This document shows, piece after piece, positions 1 through 7,577 of a stretch of DNA of 64,000 bases. This DNA comes from Virgibacillus salarius (GTDB taxonomy: Bacteria; Bacillota; Bacilli; Bacillales; Amphibacillaceae), in NCBI RefSeq assembly GCF_039521925.1, contig NZ_BAAACY010000110.1:9642-73641 (forward strand), written 5' to 3'. The first letter of the stretch is position 1; every line of letters starts with the position of its first letter. The notes beneath the pieces are model-generated. The model was not told where the DNA came from. It was given only the letters and a program-made list of their open reading frames with translations, and did not search any database. The position numbers were made by a program, and so were the translations under genes.

Positions 1-631
1 CAGATCTCGCAGGTGCTAATGTTGAATTACGCCGAACAAGAATTGCAATAATAATCATAAAGATAATGACCTGAATGACACCAGGAATAATACCTGCTAT
101 TAATAATGCCCCAATTGCTTCCCTTGTTTGAATTCCATATAAAATTAAGATCACACTTGGCGGAATTAATATTCCAAGTGTACCACCTGCTGCTACACAA
201 GCTGTCGATAGACTCGGTTGATATTTAAATTTTTCCATTTCAGGAAGTGAAATTTTAGAAACGGTTGCAGTTGTCGCATTAAGTGAACCAGAAATGGAAG
301 AAAAAATGGCTGCAGTACCAATGGTGGCCATTGCTAATCCTCCCCGAAGATGACCAACCCAACTGTCTACAGCTTTGTATAAATCCTTTCCCAATCCCGT
401 GTATGAAAGAATCATGCCCATCAAAATAAATAATGGAATAACACTTAACGAATAGGAACTCGCCGTGTCAAATGGAGTCCTACCGAGCTGAGCAAATGCC
501 ACATCCCAACCTCTTATTAATGTTGTACCTGTCAAGCCTACAAATAAAAGAGAAATACCTACGGGAACCTTTAGTAATAACAAGACAATCAATGCAATAA
601 TACTAATAAAACCGATTATTTCAGGACTCAT
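1..631 (-). CDS. TRAP transporter large permease (DctM-type), 3' part cut off by window edge
   Basis: Membrane subunit that moves a carboxylate-type substrate by sodium- or proton-coupled symport together with DctP and DctQ. The frame is open from ATG at 631 (MSPEIIGFIS) to the left edge, so about 210 N-terminal residues are visible of a family usually near 425. It shows several hydrophobic segments and DctM-like stretches such as RTPFDTASSYSLSVIPLFILMG in part, GSLNATTATVSKISLP and AAGGTLGILIPPSVILILYG. The start lies inside the last codons of dctQ (11-bp overlap), typical of translationally coupled dctQM. It is the third gene of the dctPQM operon next to the hydroxyphenylacetate genes, so an aromatic acid is a plausible substrate; that part is inferred. 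Confidence 0.9.
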   Translation of the reverse strand, partial: MSPEIIGFISIIALIVLLLLKVPVGISLLFVGLTGTTLIRGWDVAFAQLGRTPFDTASSYSLSVIPLFILMGMILSYTGLGKDLYKAVDSWVGHLRGGLAMATIGTAAIFSSISGSLNATTATVSKISLPEMEKFKYQPSLSTACVAAGGTLGILIPPSVILILYGIQTREAIGALLIAGIIPGVIQVIIFMIIIAILVRRNSTLAPARS

Positions 632-1109
632 TTGAATGAACCACCTTTTGCAAATAATGAATAGCATGCAGAAATGCGGTTAGCGCGAATAACATTGTCC
701 CTATAACTGCTAACATGGCGATCGGAAAAAGTGGAATACGTAAATCACCTGTTACCGTATGAGCGTAAAAGAGACGAATTGCATATTCACAGGTACTCCA
801 TGCTACAAGTAGCATTAAACCCGTGATTAACAAATTAATGACAGATTCAAATATCCACTGTATACGAGTTGAGAATCGCTCAATTACAAAGTCAATTGTA
901 ATATGTCCCTCTCTGACATGTGTGTAAGCTAGGCTTAAGAAGATGACAAGTGATAGACCTAGCTCCGTAAAGTCGACCGTACCCGTGATAGGAGCTTTAA
1001 GAATCCATCTACTGAGTACATCTAATGTAATCAAGATCGCCATCAATAATAGAATGACTTGAGCAATATAATGAATGACTCTACTTAATTGCTTCATTAT
1101 GCTGTCCAT
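621..1109 (-). CDS. TRAP transporter small permease (DctQ-type)
   Basis: Small four-helix membrane subunit of a tripartite ATP-independent periplasmic (TRAP) transporter; it pairs with DctM. The 162-residue protein has hydrophobic segments near residues 10-35, 45-65, 85-110 and 125-150, and the family feature of an acidic/aromatic patch in LDVLSRWI followed by FTELGLSLVIFLSLAYTHVREGHITIDF in two short blocks. The ATG at 1109 has GGTG five bases upstream. It sits 15 bp after dctP and overlaps dctM by 11 bp, so all three are co-translated. Identification rests on length, topology and gene order. Confidence 0.9.
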   Translation of the reverse strand: MDSIMKQLSRVIHYIAQVILLLMAILITLDVLSRWILKAPITGTVDFTELGLSLVIFLSLAYTHVREGHITIDFVIERFSTRIQWIFESVINLLITGLMLLVAWSTCEYAIRLFYAHTVTGDLRIPLFPIAMLAVIGTMLFALTAFLHAIHYLQKVVHSNES

Positions 1110-1124
1110 CTAATCACCTTCTTT

Positions 1125-2159
1125 CTACTTCTTTAGCTCCGCTTTTAATTGAAATGCTCGATCATAAATATGTTGACCGGGATAGCCCCTATTTTCCATG
1201 TCATTTATCCATGCTTGAACAATTGGGTCCAATGCCTTTCTCCATGGAATTAATTGCTCCTCTGTTAAATCAATTACCTCTGCTCCATTTTCTTTTGCTA
1301 ATTTCCTTCCTGTCTGACCGTCTACATCAAAAACACTTCCACTTTCTATAGACGCTTCTATTCCTGTAGCTTCATTTATGACCTGTTTTTCCGAATCTGT
1401 AAAACGATAATATGCTTCCTTATTCATTACCGAAAAGAAAGGAGTTGCAGAGAAGTTGCCAATTGTGATATAAGCCGCTATTTCATGTAGACGATAATTA
1501 TAAAGCGCTTCCAAAGGAACCATCGCTCCATCGATAACACCTCGCTCTAGTGACTCATAAACATCTCCCATTGGCATAGATACAGGTACAGCTCCTAATG
1601 CTTCCAAAATATCATTAGCTAACGGAGATGGAGATCGAACACGTAAACCTTTTACATCTTCAGGTGATTCAATACGGTGATTTTTCGTAATTAACTGAGC
1701 AGGTTCTGCGGTAAATAAAAATAATGGTATCGTATCAGCATGCTCCTCCTGAATACTTGGAAATTCTTCATAGAGATTTGCTATTATTTCCGAACCATGG
1801 ACAGCTGTTTCCGCCAAAAAAGGTAGTTCCATAACAGACATCAATGGAAACCTCCCAGGAGAATATCCATGAACGCTTAATGCAATATCTGCTTCTCCCG
1901 TAACAGCCATATCATATTGTGATCCTGCCACTCCCAATGCATTGGAGGGATATAATTCATAGGTTATGTCTCCATCTGTCTTTTTTTCTATTTCATTACC
2001 TATACCTTGTAACACCTGAGTCTGAACCGGATGACTCCCGGGTAAAAAATGAGAAATAATTAAATTATGTTGTGATCCAGTGGAAGCTATTCCTTCAGAA
2101 CAAGCTGTTAGTAAAAGCAATACAATAATCCCAATAAAATATCCAAGCTTATCAAACAT
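1125..2159 (-). CDS. TRAP transporter solute-binding lipoprotein (DctP-type)
   Basis: Extracytoplasmic receptor that captures the substrate and delivers it to DctQM. In a Gram-positive cell it must be membrane-anchored, and the N-terminus has a lipoprotein signal with lipobox LTAC near residue 20. The family core is visible: HFLPGSHPVQTQVLQGIGNEIEKKT, then the carboxylate-binding segment around GLRVRSPSPLANDILEALGAVPVSMPMGDVYESLERGVIDGAM (read as consecutive short blocks). Two ATGs are adjacent; the second (2159) is seven bases from GGAGG and is preferred over 2162. A sigma-A promoter and a regulator box lie upstream (2226-2254). The first gene of dctPQM. Substrate not determinable; 4-hydroxyphenylacetate is suggested by context. 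Confidence 0.9.
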   Translation of the reverse strand: MFDKLGYFIGIIVLLLLTACSEGIASTGSQHNLIISHFLPGSHPVQTQVLQGIGNEIEKKTDGDITYELYPSNALGVAGSQYDMAVTGEADIALSVHGYSPGRFPLMSVMELPFLAETAVHGSEIIANLYEEFPSIQEEHADTIPLFLFTAEPAQLITKNHRIESPEDVKGLRVRSPSPLANDILEALGAVPVSMPMGDVYESLERGVIDGAMVPLEALYNYRLHEIAAYITIGNFSATPFFSVMNKEAYYRFTDSEKQVINEATGIEASIESGSVFDVDGQTGRKLAKENGAEVIDLTEEQLIPWRKALDPIVQAWINDMENRGYPGQHIYDRAFQLKAELKK

Positions 2160-2225
2160 CATTTTCCCTCCAAGGAATAAATTCAGCCATCATCCTTTTG
2201 ATAACGCTTCCATTTGGTATACAAA

Positions 2226-2254
2226 ACTATATATAAGATCATATATAATGTCAA
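2226..2254 (-). promoter_or_regulatory. dctP promoter with candidate GntR operator
   Basis: On the minus strand TTGACA (2254-2249), 17 bases, TATAGT (2231-2226). The palindromic box ATCATATATAAT/ATTATATATGAT lies in the spacer (2238-2249 on the plus strand reads ATCATATATAAT). The same box recurs at the gntR, hpaE and lysR/hpaB promoters, so repression by the neighbouring GntR protein is inferred. Confidence 0.7.
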
Positions 2255-2643
2255 TTGTGAATTATCAGAATTTTTTCTCTTTCGATTAGAAACGTAACGA
2301 CTGGCGAGGCAACGGAGATAAGGAATCACGGTGTGCTTACGAACCGATGATGACTTATTGTAGAGCAATTCATGAAGTCACCTCGTTTCTGAGCGCTGAA
2401 CCTGGACCCGGCTTGACACGCCCATATTTATCGACATGGGCTAATTTTTTAATTTCCTAGACTATGTAAAAGGAGCTGTCTGTATTCGTCAGCTCCCTAC
2501 TTACATAACAGGAATATGAGCCTTTTTTACAAGCACGGTTTTCATCTTGTGAACAAGTACATACTCCACCTTATCTGTTCCCATAAGCATTGCCATCGTG
2601 TATAATTACCAGCAAAAAAATCGATCCAATAACACCTTGCATA
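2255..2643. other. Non-coding stretch with two hairpins
   Basis: No credible gene. Two hairpins stand out: GCCCAT/ATGGGC at 2420-2441 followed by a T-run on the plus strand, and GGAGCTG/CAGCTCC at 2472-2496. Neither has an obvious gene to terminate; they may be remnants of a lost gene or serve the end of gntR. Confidence 0.4.
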
Positions 2644-3321
2644 TTATATAAAGGCATCTCCATGGATTTGGTTACGTTGATGTTTAAATGCTTCCTTTGT
2701 ATTTAATTTATGCATACGAGCTACCTTTTCAACCGTTTCAAAATCAGCTTTTCTACGAAGTAAATCTATGAGTTGTTGATGCTCTTGAATAGAAGCAAAA
2801 GCACGTTTAGGATGAAATGCAGAACCTGTTCTCCGTATTGAGTCTAACTTTCTCCAAGATTTGCGAATTTCCTCAACCAAAAATCTATTTTCACAATGGG
2901 TATAGATTAAATCATGAAACTGCCGATTTAATCTTCCGAAAGCCTGAAAATCAAATGCTTCAATAGCCTCTTTCATTTGTTGATTTTTCGTTGATAACTC
3001 CGTTATTTTCTCTTCTGAGAAGCCCTGTTGGTTACTCAATGCAGTCGCATATCCTTCCATAACTGCTAATACGGAAATCGTATCTAAATACTCGTTTTTA
3101 TCAATTGGCGTAACTACCGGTCCAATATTGTTCTGATAATCAATTAATCCCTCTGCTTCTAATTGCCGTACAGCTTCTCGTATTGGAATTGCACTTGTAG
3201 ATAGTTCTTTTACTAATTGATTAATGACAATGCGTTGACCAGGTGCATAGTACCCTTCAATAATTCTTGATTTCATATAATCATAAGCTTTTTGTTTTTT
3301 AGTAATTGTTTTATTTTCCAT
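2644..3321 (-). CDS. GntR-family regulator, FadR/FCD subfamily
   Basis: DNA-binding regulator with an N-terminal winged helix (residues 10-75: KAYDYMKSRIIEGYYAPGQR, then LVKELSTSAIPIREAVRQLEAEGLI) and a C-terminal all-helical FCD ligand domain (residues 80-215) with metal/ligand-site residues in the FGRLNRQFHDLIYTHCENRF region and a His-rich end (QEHQQLIDLL, MHKLNTKEAF). It sits between hpaF and dctP and is the likely local repressor responding to a pathway intermediate. Its own promoter contains the shared box and the -10 is only nine bases from the ATG, with no ribosome binding site, so the mRNA may be leaderless. Function as the hpa regulator is inferred. Confidence 0.85.
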   Translation of the reverse strand: MENKTITKKQKAYDYMKSRIIEGYYAPGQRIVINQLVKELSTSAIPIREAVRQLEAEGLIDYQNNIGPVVTPIDKNEYLDTISVLAVMEGYATALSNQQGFSEEKITELSTKNQQMKEAIEAFDFQAFGRLNRQFHDLIYTHCENRFLVEEIRKSWRKLDSIRRTGSAFHPKRAFASIQEHQQLIDLLRRKADFETVEKVARMHKLNTKEAFKHQRNQIHGDAFI

Positions 3322-3330
3322 AGTGGATTA

Positions 3331-3359
3331 ATCATATACTATATTATATATGATGTCAA
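3331..3359 (-). promoter_or_regulatory. gntR promoter with candidate autoregulatory operator
   Basis: Minus strand: TTGACA (3359-3354), 17 bases, TATGAT (3336-3331). The box TCATATATAAT fills the first part of the spacer. The start codon (3321) would be only three or four bases from the expected transcription start. Confidence 0.7.
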
Positions 3360-3490
3360 AATGGTTACATACCTCCTCTTCAACAGGTTACCCTTTAGGA
3401 TAACATCAATTGGTGGCAGGCCTTTCCCAGCTATTTGGCATAAATATTTGATCGCTTTGTGCTAGTAACTATTTTGAACTTTCTCCAATA

Positions 3491-3871
3491 CTATTTTTTA
3501 TAGCGCTGATGAATATTATTTAATTTATACGTAGGAGAGATAAATTCATAGATTTCCATAGATAATGCAAGATAACGATCTTTATAGATCGTAGAAAAAT
3601 GCTGTTCGATGGCACGAAACAAATCATCACCTAATCGCTTTTTTTCTTCTTCCGTTCGTCCTTTTCCTATTTTTAACGTAGCATGTACAAAAGCGTCATC
3701 TTGAGTACCATCAGCGACAAGATAATCACTCAATTCAATAGCTCTGGAACGAAGTCCACCAATCGGAATGATATCTTGATGGTTAAGTAGTGTGGTATTT
3801 ATTGTTTTCAATAATTTTGGGATACTCGCCGCTTTTAAATTATCTGTGTATTCAATGATTACATGTGGCAC
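3491..3871 (-). CDS. hpaF: 5-carboxymethyl-2-hydroxymuconate isomerase
   Basis: Isomerises 5-carboxymethyl-2-hydroxymuconate to the oxo form in homoprotocatechuate meta-cleavage. The family belongs to the tautomerase superfamily, in which Pro2 becomes the N-terminal catalytic base after Met removal. A GTG at 3871 is preceded eight bases upstream by a full AAAGGAG site and gives M-PHVIIEYTDNL, placing Pro exactly at position 2; a longer frame to 3922 would bury it and has no good ribosome site. The resulting 126 residues match the family length (about 125). Other family features: GGLRSRAIELSDYLVADG and LKIGKGRTEEEKKRLGDDLF. Last pathway gene of the operon, 22 bp after hpaG2. Confidence 0.9.
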   Translation of the reverse strand: MPHVIIEYTDNLKAASIPKLLKTINTTLLNHQDIIPIGGLRSRAIELSDYLVADGTQDDAFVHATLKIGKGRTEEEKKRLGDDLFRAIEQHFSTIYKDRYLALSMEIYEFISPTYKLNNIHQRYKK

Positions 3872-3893
3872 AAGCTCTTCTCCTTTCGCCATA

Positions 3894-4655
3894 TTAATTA
3901 GATAGAAAGGCTTCCTCCCCAACTATTGTATTGACAAGACGACCGATTTCTTCTATCTCGGTTACTACTTCATCTCCTACTGCTGTATCTATGGAGCCCT
4001 TTGGGGTGCCGGTTAAAATAATGTCTCCTGGGAACAGGGTCATAAATCCACTTAAGTATTCAATTAACTCTGGAATTCCTAAAAGCATATCAGCAGTTGA
4101 TCCTTCTTGTGTTTTTTCTCCATTGACGTATGTACGCAATGCTAAATTCATAGGATCCTTCACATCGGCTTTATCTACATACCATGGTCCTATTGGTGTA
4201 CAACCGTCACGATTTTTCACTCTTAAGTTTGGCCGGTAATAATTCTCTAAGTAATCACGTAACGCGTAATCATTTGCAATTGTGTATCCTTTAACATAAT
4301 CATATGCAACTTCTTTTCTTATCTGTTTCGCTTCCTTGCCAATGACGACCGCTAATTCACATTCATAATGCATAAATGCAACATCACTTGGACGCATGGT
4401 GCTGGCTTTGTGACCAATTAGTGTATTTGGACCTTTAAAGAATACAAGTGGGTCTTTTTGAGTTGGAGAAAACGATAATTCCTTCGCATGATCGGCATAA
4501 TTCAAACCTAATGTAAAAATTGTATTTGGCTTAACTGGAGGCAGCCACACTGCCTGATCTTCGCTTACCATTCTTCCATCATTTAGTTGGATACCATCCT
4601 CTGCAACAACTGCTTCATGGACAAGTCCCTGATAAGCAATTCGTGCATGCTTCAT
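3894..4655 (-). CDS. hpaG2: Fumarylacetoacetate-hydrolase-family decarboxylase/isomerase, HpaG2 half
   Basis: Corresponds to the C-terminal half of enterobacterial HpcE/HpaG, which decarboxylates 5-oxopent-3-ene-1,2,5-tricarboxylate and isomerises the product. The 253-residue FAH-fold protein keeps the metal-binding pattern: the E-x-E pair in HYECELAVVIGK (about residues 92-103), an acidic residue in YTIANDYALRDY, and the terminal FLTGTP-like element DIILTGTPKGS. Its ATG overlaps the hpaG1 stop by four bases (ATGA), so the two halves are made together. Start has AGGAGG seven bases upstream. Likely the catalytic half because its sister protein lacks the metal ligands. Confidence 0.88.
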   Translation of the reverse strand: MKHARIAYQGLVHEAVVAEDGIQLNDGRMVSEDQAVWLPPVKPNTIFTLGLNYADHAKELSFSPTQKDPLVFFKGPNTLIGHKASTMRPSDVAFMHYECELAVVIGKEAKQIRKEVAYDYVKGYTIANDYALRDYLENYYRPNLRVKNRDGCTPIGPWYVDKADVKDPMNLALRTYVNGEKTQEGSTADMLLGIPELIEYLSGFMTLFPGDIILTGTPKGSIDTAVGDEVVTEIEEIGRLVNTIVGEEAFLSN

Positions 4656-5440
4656 GCTCTCCCTCCTACTAGTGCTTCTTCGGTAGTTATCGTATTTTCT
4701 AATATACCTATCTTGTTAATTTCAATCTGTACAACATCATTTATTCTGGCAACAGGTGGGTCTTCTGGTATGCCAACTAATAGCACATCACCTTTTGCTA
4801 ATGTCATAAACGCGGTCACATCAGCAATTAGTTTCTCAACGGAACGAATAAGATTTTTCGTATTATTTTCTTGTTTCAACACACCATTAATCCTTACTCG
4901 AATCTGTAAATCATTAGGGCTATCTACAGAGTCACGTGTTACAACCCAGGGTCCAATTGGACAAAAACCATCGCGAGCCTTTTCTTTAATAGCTGGTCGA
5001 TAAACACTATCATGTGGAATAGTAACATCATTTACAATCGTATATCCTTCTACGTACGATAATGCTTCGACTTCATTAACCTTGGTTGCTGATTTACCTA
5101 TTACAACACCTAAGGCTGCACCCATCTCTAGTTCTGAAATGTCCTCAGGTAGGACAATCATCGATCCTGCAGAAGCAAATGTATTGACAGGTTTAATATA
5201 TAAAATCGGTGCTTTGGGAGGGGCTAGATATGGTGTTTCATACATAGCCTTTTCTAGTTGTTTGTATTCGCCCTGATAGTTTAATAACGTACCGTAAACT
5301 GTTCCAGACACAGGGATATCATACGAAACCTCCTCTTGCTTATACGATGTTCCAGCAATTTCGATTTTCCCATTTTCAACATCGACCTTGGCTTCCCTAT
5401 AATGCTGTATACCTGACATCTTTAAGCGAACGGTTTTCAT
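4652..5440 (-). CDS. hpaG1: Fumarylacetoacetate-hydrolase-family protein, HpaG1 half lacking the metal-binding Glu pair
   Basis: Homologue of the N-terminal half of HpcE/HpaG; 262 residues. The FAH fold is recognisable (DGFCPIGPWVV, FMTLAKGDVLLVGIPEDPP). Where HpaG2 has Y-E-C-E-L-A-V-V-I-G-K, this protein has M-G-A-A-L-G-V-V-I-G-K, so both metal-ligand glutamates are replaced by Gly and Ala, and the G-T-P motif is GIP. It is therefore probably non-catalytic or catalytically different and may act as a structural partner of HpaG2. A 12-bp inverted repeat lies just upstream (5475-5519). ATG at 5440 with AAAGGATG upstream. Confidence 0.85.
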   Translation of the reverse strand: MKTVRLKMSGIQHYREAKVDVENGKIEIAGTSYKQEEVSYDIPVSGTVYGTLLNYQGEYKQLEKAMYETPYLAPPKAPILYIKPVNTFASAGSMIVLPEDISELEMGAALGVVIGKSATKVNEVEALSYVEGYTIVNDVTIPHDSVYRPAIKEKARDGFCPIGPWVVTRDSVDSPNDLQIRVRINGVLKQENNTKNLIRSVEKLIADVTAFMTLAKGDVLLVGIPEDPPVARINDVVQIEINKIGILENTITTEEALVGGRA

Positions 5441-5474
5441 GATTCATCATCCTTTTTTCTGAGCTATATACCAA

Positions 5475-5519
5475 GCTTAAGCAATACCCAATCCTGTTAC
5501 AAAAGATTATTGCTTAAGC
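5475..5519. repeat. 12-bp perfect inverted repeat between the DapA-like gene and hpaG1
   Basis: GCTTAAGCAATA at 5475-5486 and its exact complement TATTGCTTAAGC at 5508-5519, 21-base loop. No T-run follows on the minus strand, so it may be a processing or mRNA-stability hairpin within the hpa operon rather than a terminator. Confidence 0.6.
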
Positions 5520-5597
5520 TCGAAGTACTATGAAAAAATATACCCATAAGCCTCATTGCCCATTGACTAGCTTACTTTTGCTCTTATGTTGTTCTCC

Positions 5598-6518
5598 TTA
5601 AGTGGGCTGTAAAAGTTTCCCGTATTCAACCAAGGTTTCACGAATTTCGTTTTGAAGCGATTTTGAAGGTAAATCCATCGGCAGTCGTAATACGGGTTCG
5701 ATTTTCCCCATCATCCCTAAAGCTGTCTTTACTGGTGCAGGGTTTGTATCTTTAAATAGGACATCATTTAATTTCATTAATTCAAAATGCAAGTCTTGTG
5801 CACGCTTCACATCCCCCATTGTCCATGCATCATGCATCTCCGCTACCTTTGCTGGTTCTACATTAGCTGTTGCACTGATTGATCCTGCACCACCAATAGT
5901 CAACATCGGATAACAAAGTAATTCAATACCTGAATATAATAGGAAGTCTCTACCACAACGAAGCATTACTCTGTTCACATGTTCAAAATCCTTATTTGAT
6001 TCTTTAACACCCACAATATTTGGACAATCCTCATTTAATTTAGCTAATGTTTCTACTTCCATATTTAATGCAGTGCGACCCGGAATATTATATACAATAA
6101 TTGGTATATCCACCGAATCTGCTACCGTCTTGAAATGCTTATATAATGCTTGCTGATTCGGTTTATTATAATATGGAACAATAACCATGGCTGCATCTGC
6201 ACCAATTTCTTGTGCCTTTCTTGTTAAATACATGGTTTCATCGTGGTTCGTTGAGCCAGTACCTGGTGCAAATGGTAATCGACCATTAATTGTTTTCTTC
6301 GCGTTATCCATTACTTTGACCCGTTCTTCAATGGTCAGTGAACTTGGTTCCCCTGATGTACCTGTAACAGAAATCGCATGTGTACCATTGTTCAACTGAT
6401 ATTCAATCAGTTCCGATTGTTTATCGTAATCAATTGAAAAATCAGCTTTGAACGGTGTAATAACTGGAGTGATTGACCCCCTTAAACGCTGCTTTATTTC
6501 CTCATATGTCTTGGTCAT
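5598..6518 (-). CDS. DapA/N-acetylneuraminate-lyase-family aldolase in the hpa operon
   Basis: Class I (Schiff-base) pyruvate-type aldolase of the DHDPS/NAL superfamily, 306 residues. Visible family residues, numbered from the ATG at 6518: GTSGEPSSL near 53-61, catalytic Tyr143 in VYNIPGRT with Arg148, and Schiff-base Lys172 in VGVKES. The ATG at 6518 is eight bases from AAAGGA; the ATG nine bases earlier abuts that site. Its position in the operon suggests it cleaves the C7 intermediate to pyruvate and succinic semialdehyde, the step done by the unrelated HpaI elsewhere. True dihydrodipicolinate synthase activity cannot be excluded from sequence alone. Confidence 0.8.
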   Translation of the reverse strand: MTKTYEEIKQRLRGSITPVITPFKADFSIDYDKQSELIEYQLNNGTHAISVTGTSGEPSSLTIEERVKVMDNAKKTINGRLPFAPGTGSTNHDETMYLTRKAQEIGADAAMVIVPYYNKPNQQALYKHFKTVADSVDIPIIVYNIPGRTALNMEVETLAKLNEDCPNIVGVKESNKDFEHVNRVMLRCGRDFLLYSGIELLCYPMLTIGGAGSISATANVEPAKVAEMHDAWTMGDVKRAQDLHFELMKLNDVLFKDTNPAPVKTALGMMGKIEPVLRLPMDLPSKSLQNEIRETLVEYGKLLQPT

Positions 6519-6558
6519 TTTGCTCATCCTTTCTTTTCATTAAACGATTTGAATTAAC

Positions 6559-7539
6559 CTATAGTACAAATTGCGGTTTTCTTTTTTTCAATTTCGGTTC
6601 ATGTAGCGGCAATTTTCTCTCAGTTTGTACATCCAAAACTCTAGACGCTTCTTCAAACCAGCTGTCCGGCGCTTCATGTCCCCAAAATGTTTGTCGCATT
6701 GGATCATCTAAATCCCACTTAATTGGTTTGAAGTCGGGGTCACTCGTTAAATAATCTCCATTATATAATTCAATTCGATGACCATCTGGATCTCTTAGGT
6801 ACAAGAAGAAGGCATTGGATAATCCATGACGACCTGGCCCACGTTCAATATTTGGTCCATACCCCATAGCCGCAAGCACATCACAACCATCTATTAAACT
6901 CATTGGGTCTTTTAGCCAAAAACCAATGTGATGTAGCCGTGGTCCTTGCCCATTCATGAATGCAACATCATGAACGGATGGCTTACGATGTAGCCAAGCA
7001 GCCCATATTTTATCTTCTTCTCCAACGGTATATTCTGAACACATAAATCCAAGTTGGTTGATATAAAAGTCATATGCTTGCTCCACATTTGGTACCATAC
7101 AGTTAAAATGATCAATCCGCTGTACTTTCGCACCTTTATACAGGTCATAGCGTTGTAATAGGCGGTCAACCGTCTCCATTTCTGCGTAAAATTCTAATGG
7201 TAAACCAGAAATATCTTGAACTCGTAATGCACGCCCAAGTGCTCGTTGTGTCCCTTTTTCTAACCACTTCGCATCATTGCCTTGGCTAAGAAAGAATTTC
7301 TCCAGTTCATCGAGATCTTTTTCAGAGGTAACTTTATAGCTTATTGCTTCCACAGCAGCCTCCGGTTTCTTTCTTAACCAGAGGCTGTGATGATTGTGTT
7401 CTTCCAGCCCGCGGAAAAAAATATTCTCATCATCCGCTTCTGACTCGATAAATCCGAGCGCTTCATAAAAAGCTTTAGACTTTTTTAAATCGGTTACGTG
7501 TAAAATGGCACGACCTGAACGAATAATATCAAAGTTCAT
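6559..7539 (-). CDS. hpaD: 3,4-dihydroxyphenylacetate (homoprotocatechuate) 2,3-dioxygenase
   Basis: Extradiol ring-cleaving dioxygenase of the vicinal-oxygen-chelate type, as in Brevibacterium/Bacillus HPCD, not the E. coli HpaD fold. Two tandem domains: N-terminal glyoxalase-like domain (RSGRAILHVTDLKKSKAFYE) and catalytic C-terminal domain. From the ATG at 7539 the likely metal ligands are His144 (RIDHFNC), His204 (RLHHIGF) and Glu257 (HRIELYNGDY), with the second-sphere His190 in PSVHDVA. That ATG has GGGGAGGGG nine bases upstream; the in-frame ATG at 7569 has a poorer site. 326 residues. 38 bp after hpaE. Assignment is secure by family and operon. Confidence 0.93.
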   Translation of the reverse strand: MNFDIIRSGRAILHVTDLKKSKAFYEALGFIESEADDENIFFRGLEEHNHHSLWLRKKPEAAVEAISYKVTSEKDLDELEKFFLSQGNDAKWLEKGTQRALGRALRVQDISGLPLEFYAEMETVDRLLQRYDLYKGAKVQRIDHFNCMVPNVEQAYDFYINQLGFMCSEYTVGEEDKIWAAWLHRKPSVHDVAFMNGQGPRLHHIGFWLKDPMSLIDGCDVLAAMGYGPNIERGPGRHGLSNAFFLYLRDPDGHRIELYNGDYLTSDPDFKPIKWDLDDPMRQTFWGHEAPDSWFEEASRVLDVQTERKLPLHEPKLKKRKPQFVL

Positions 7540-7577
7540 GCTGGCATTCCCCTCCCCATATAAAATCATGACAGCTA

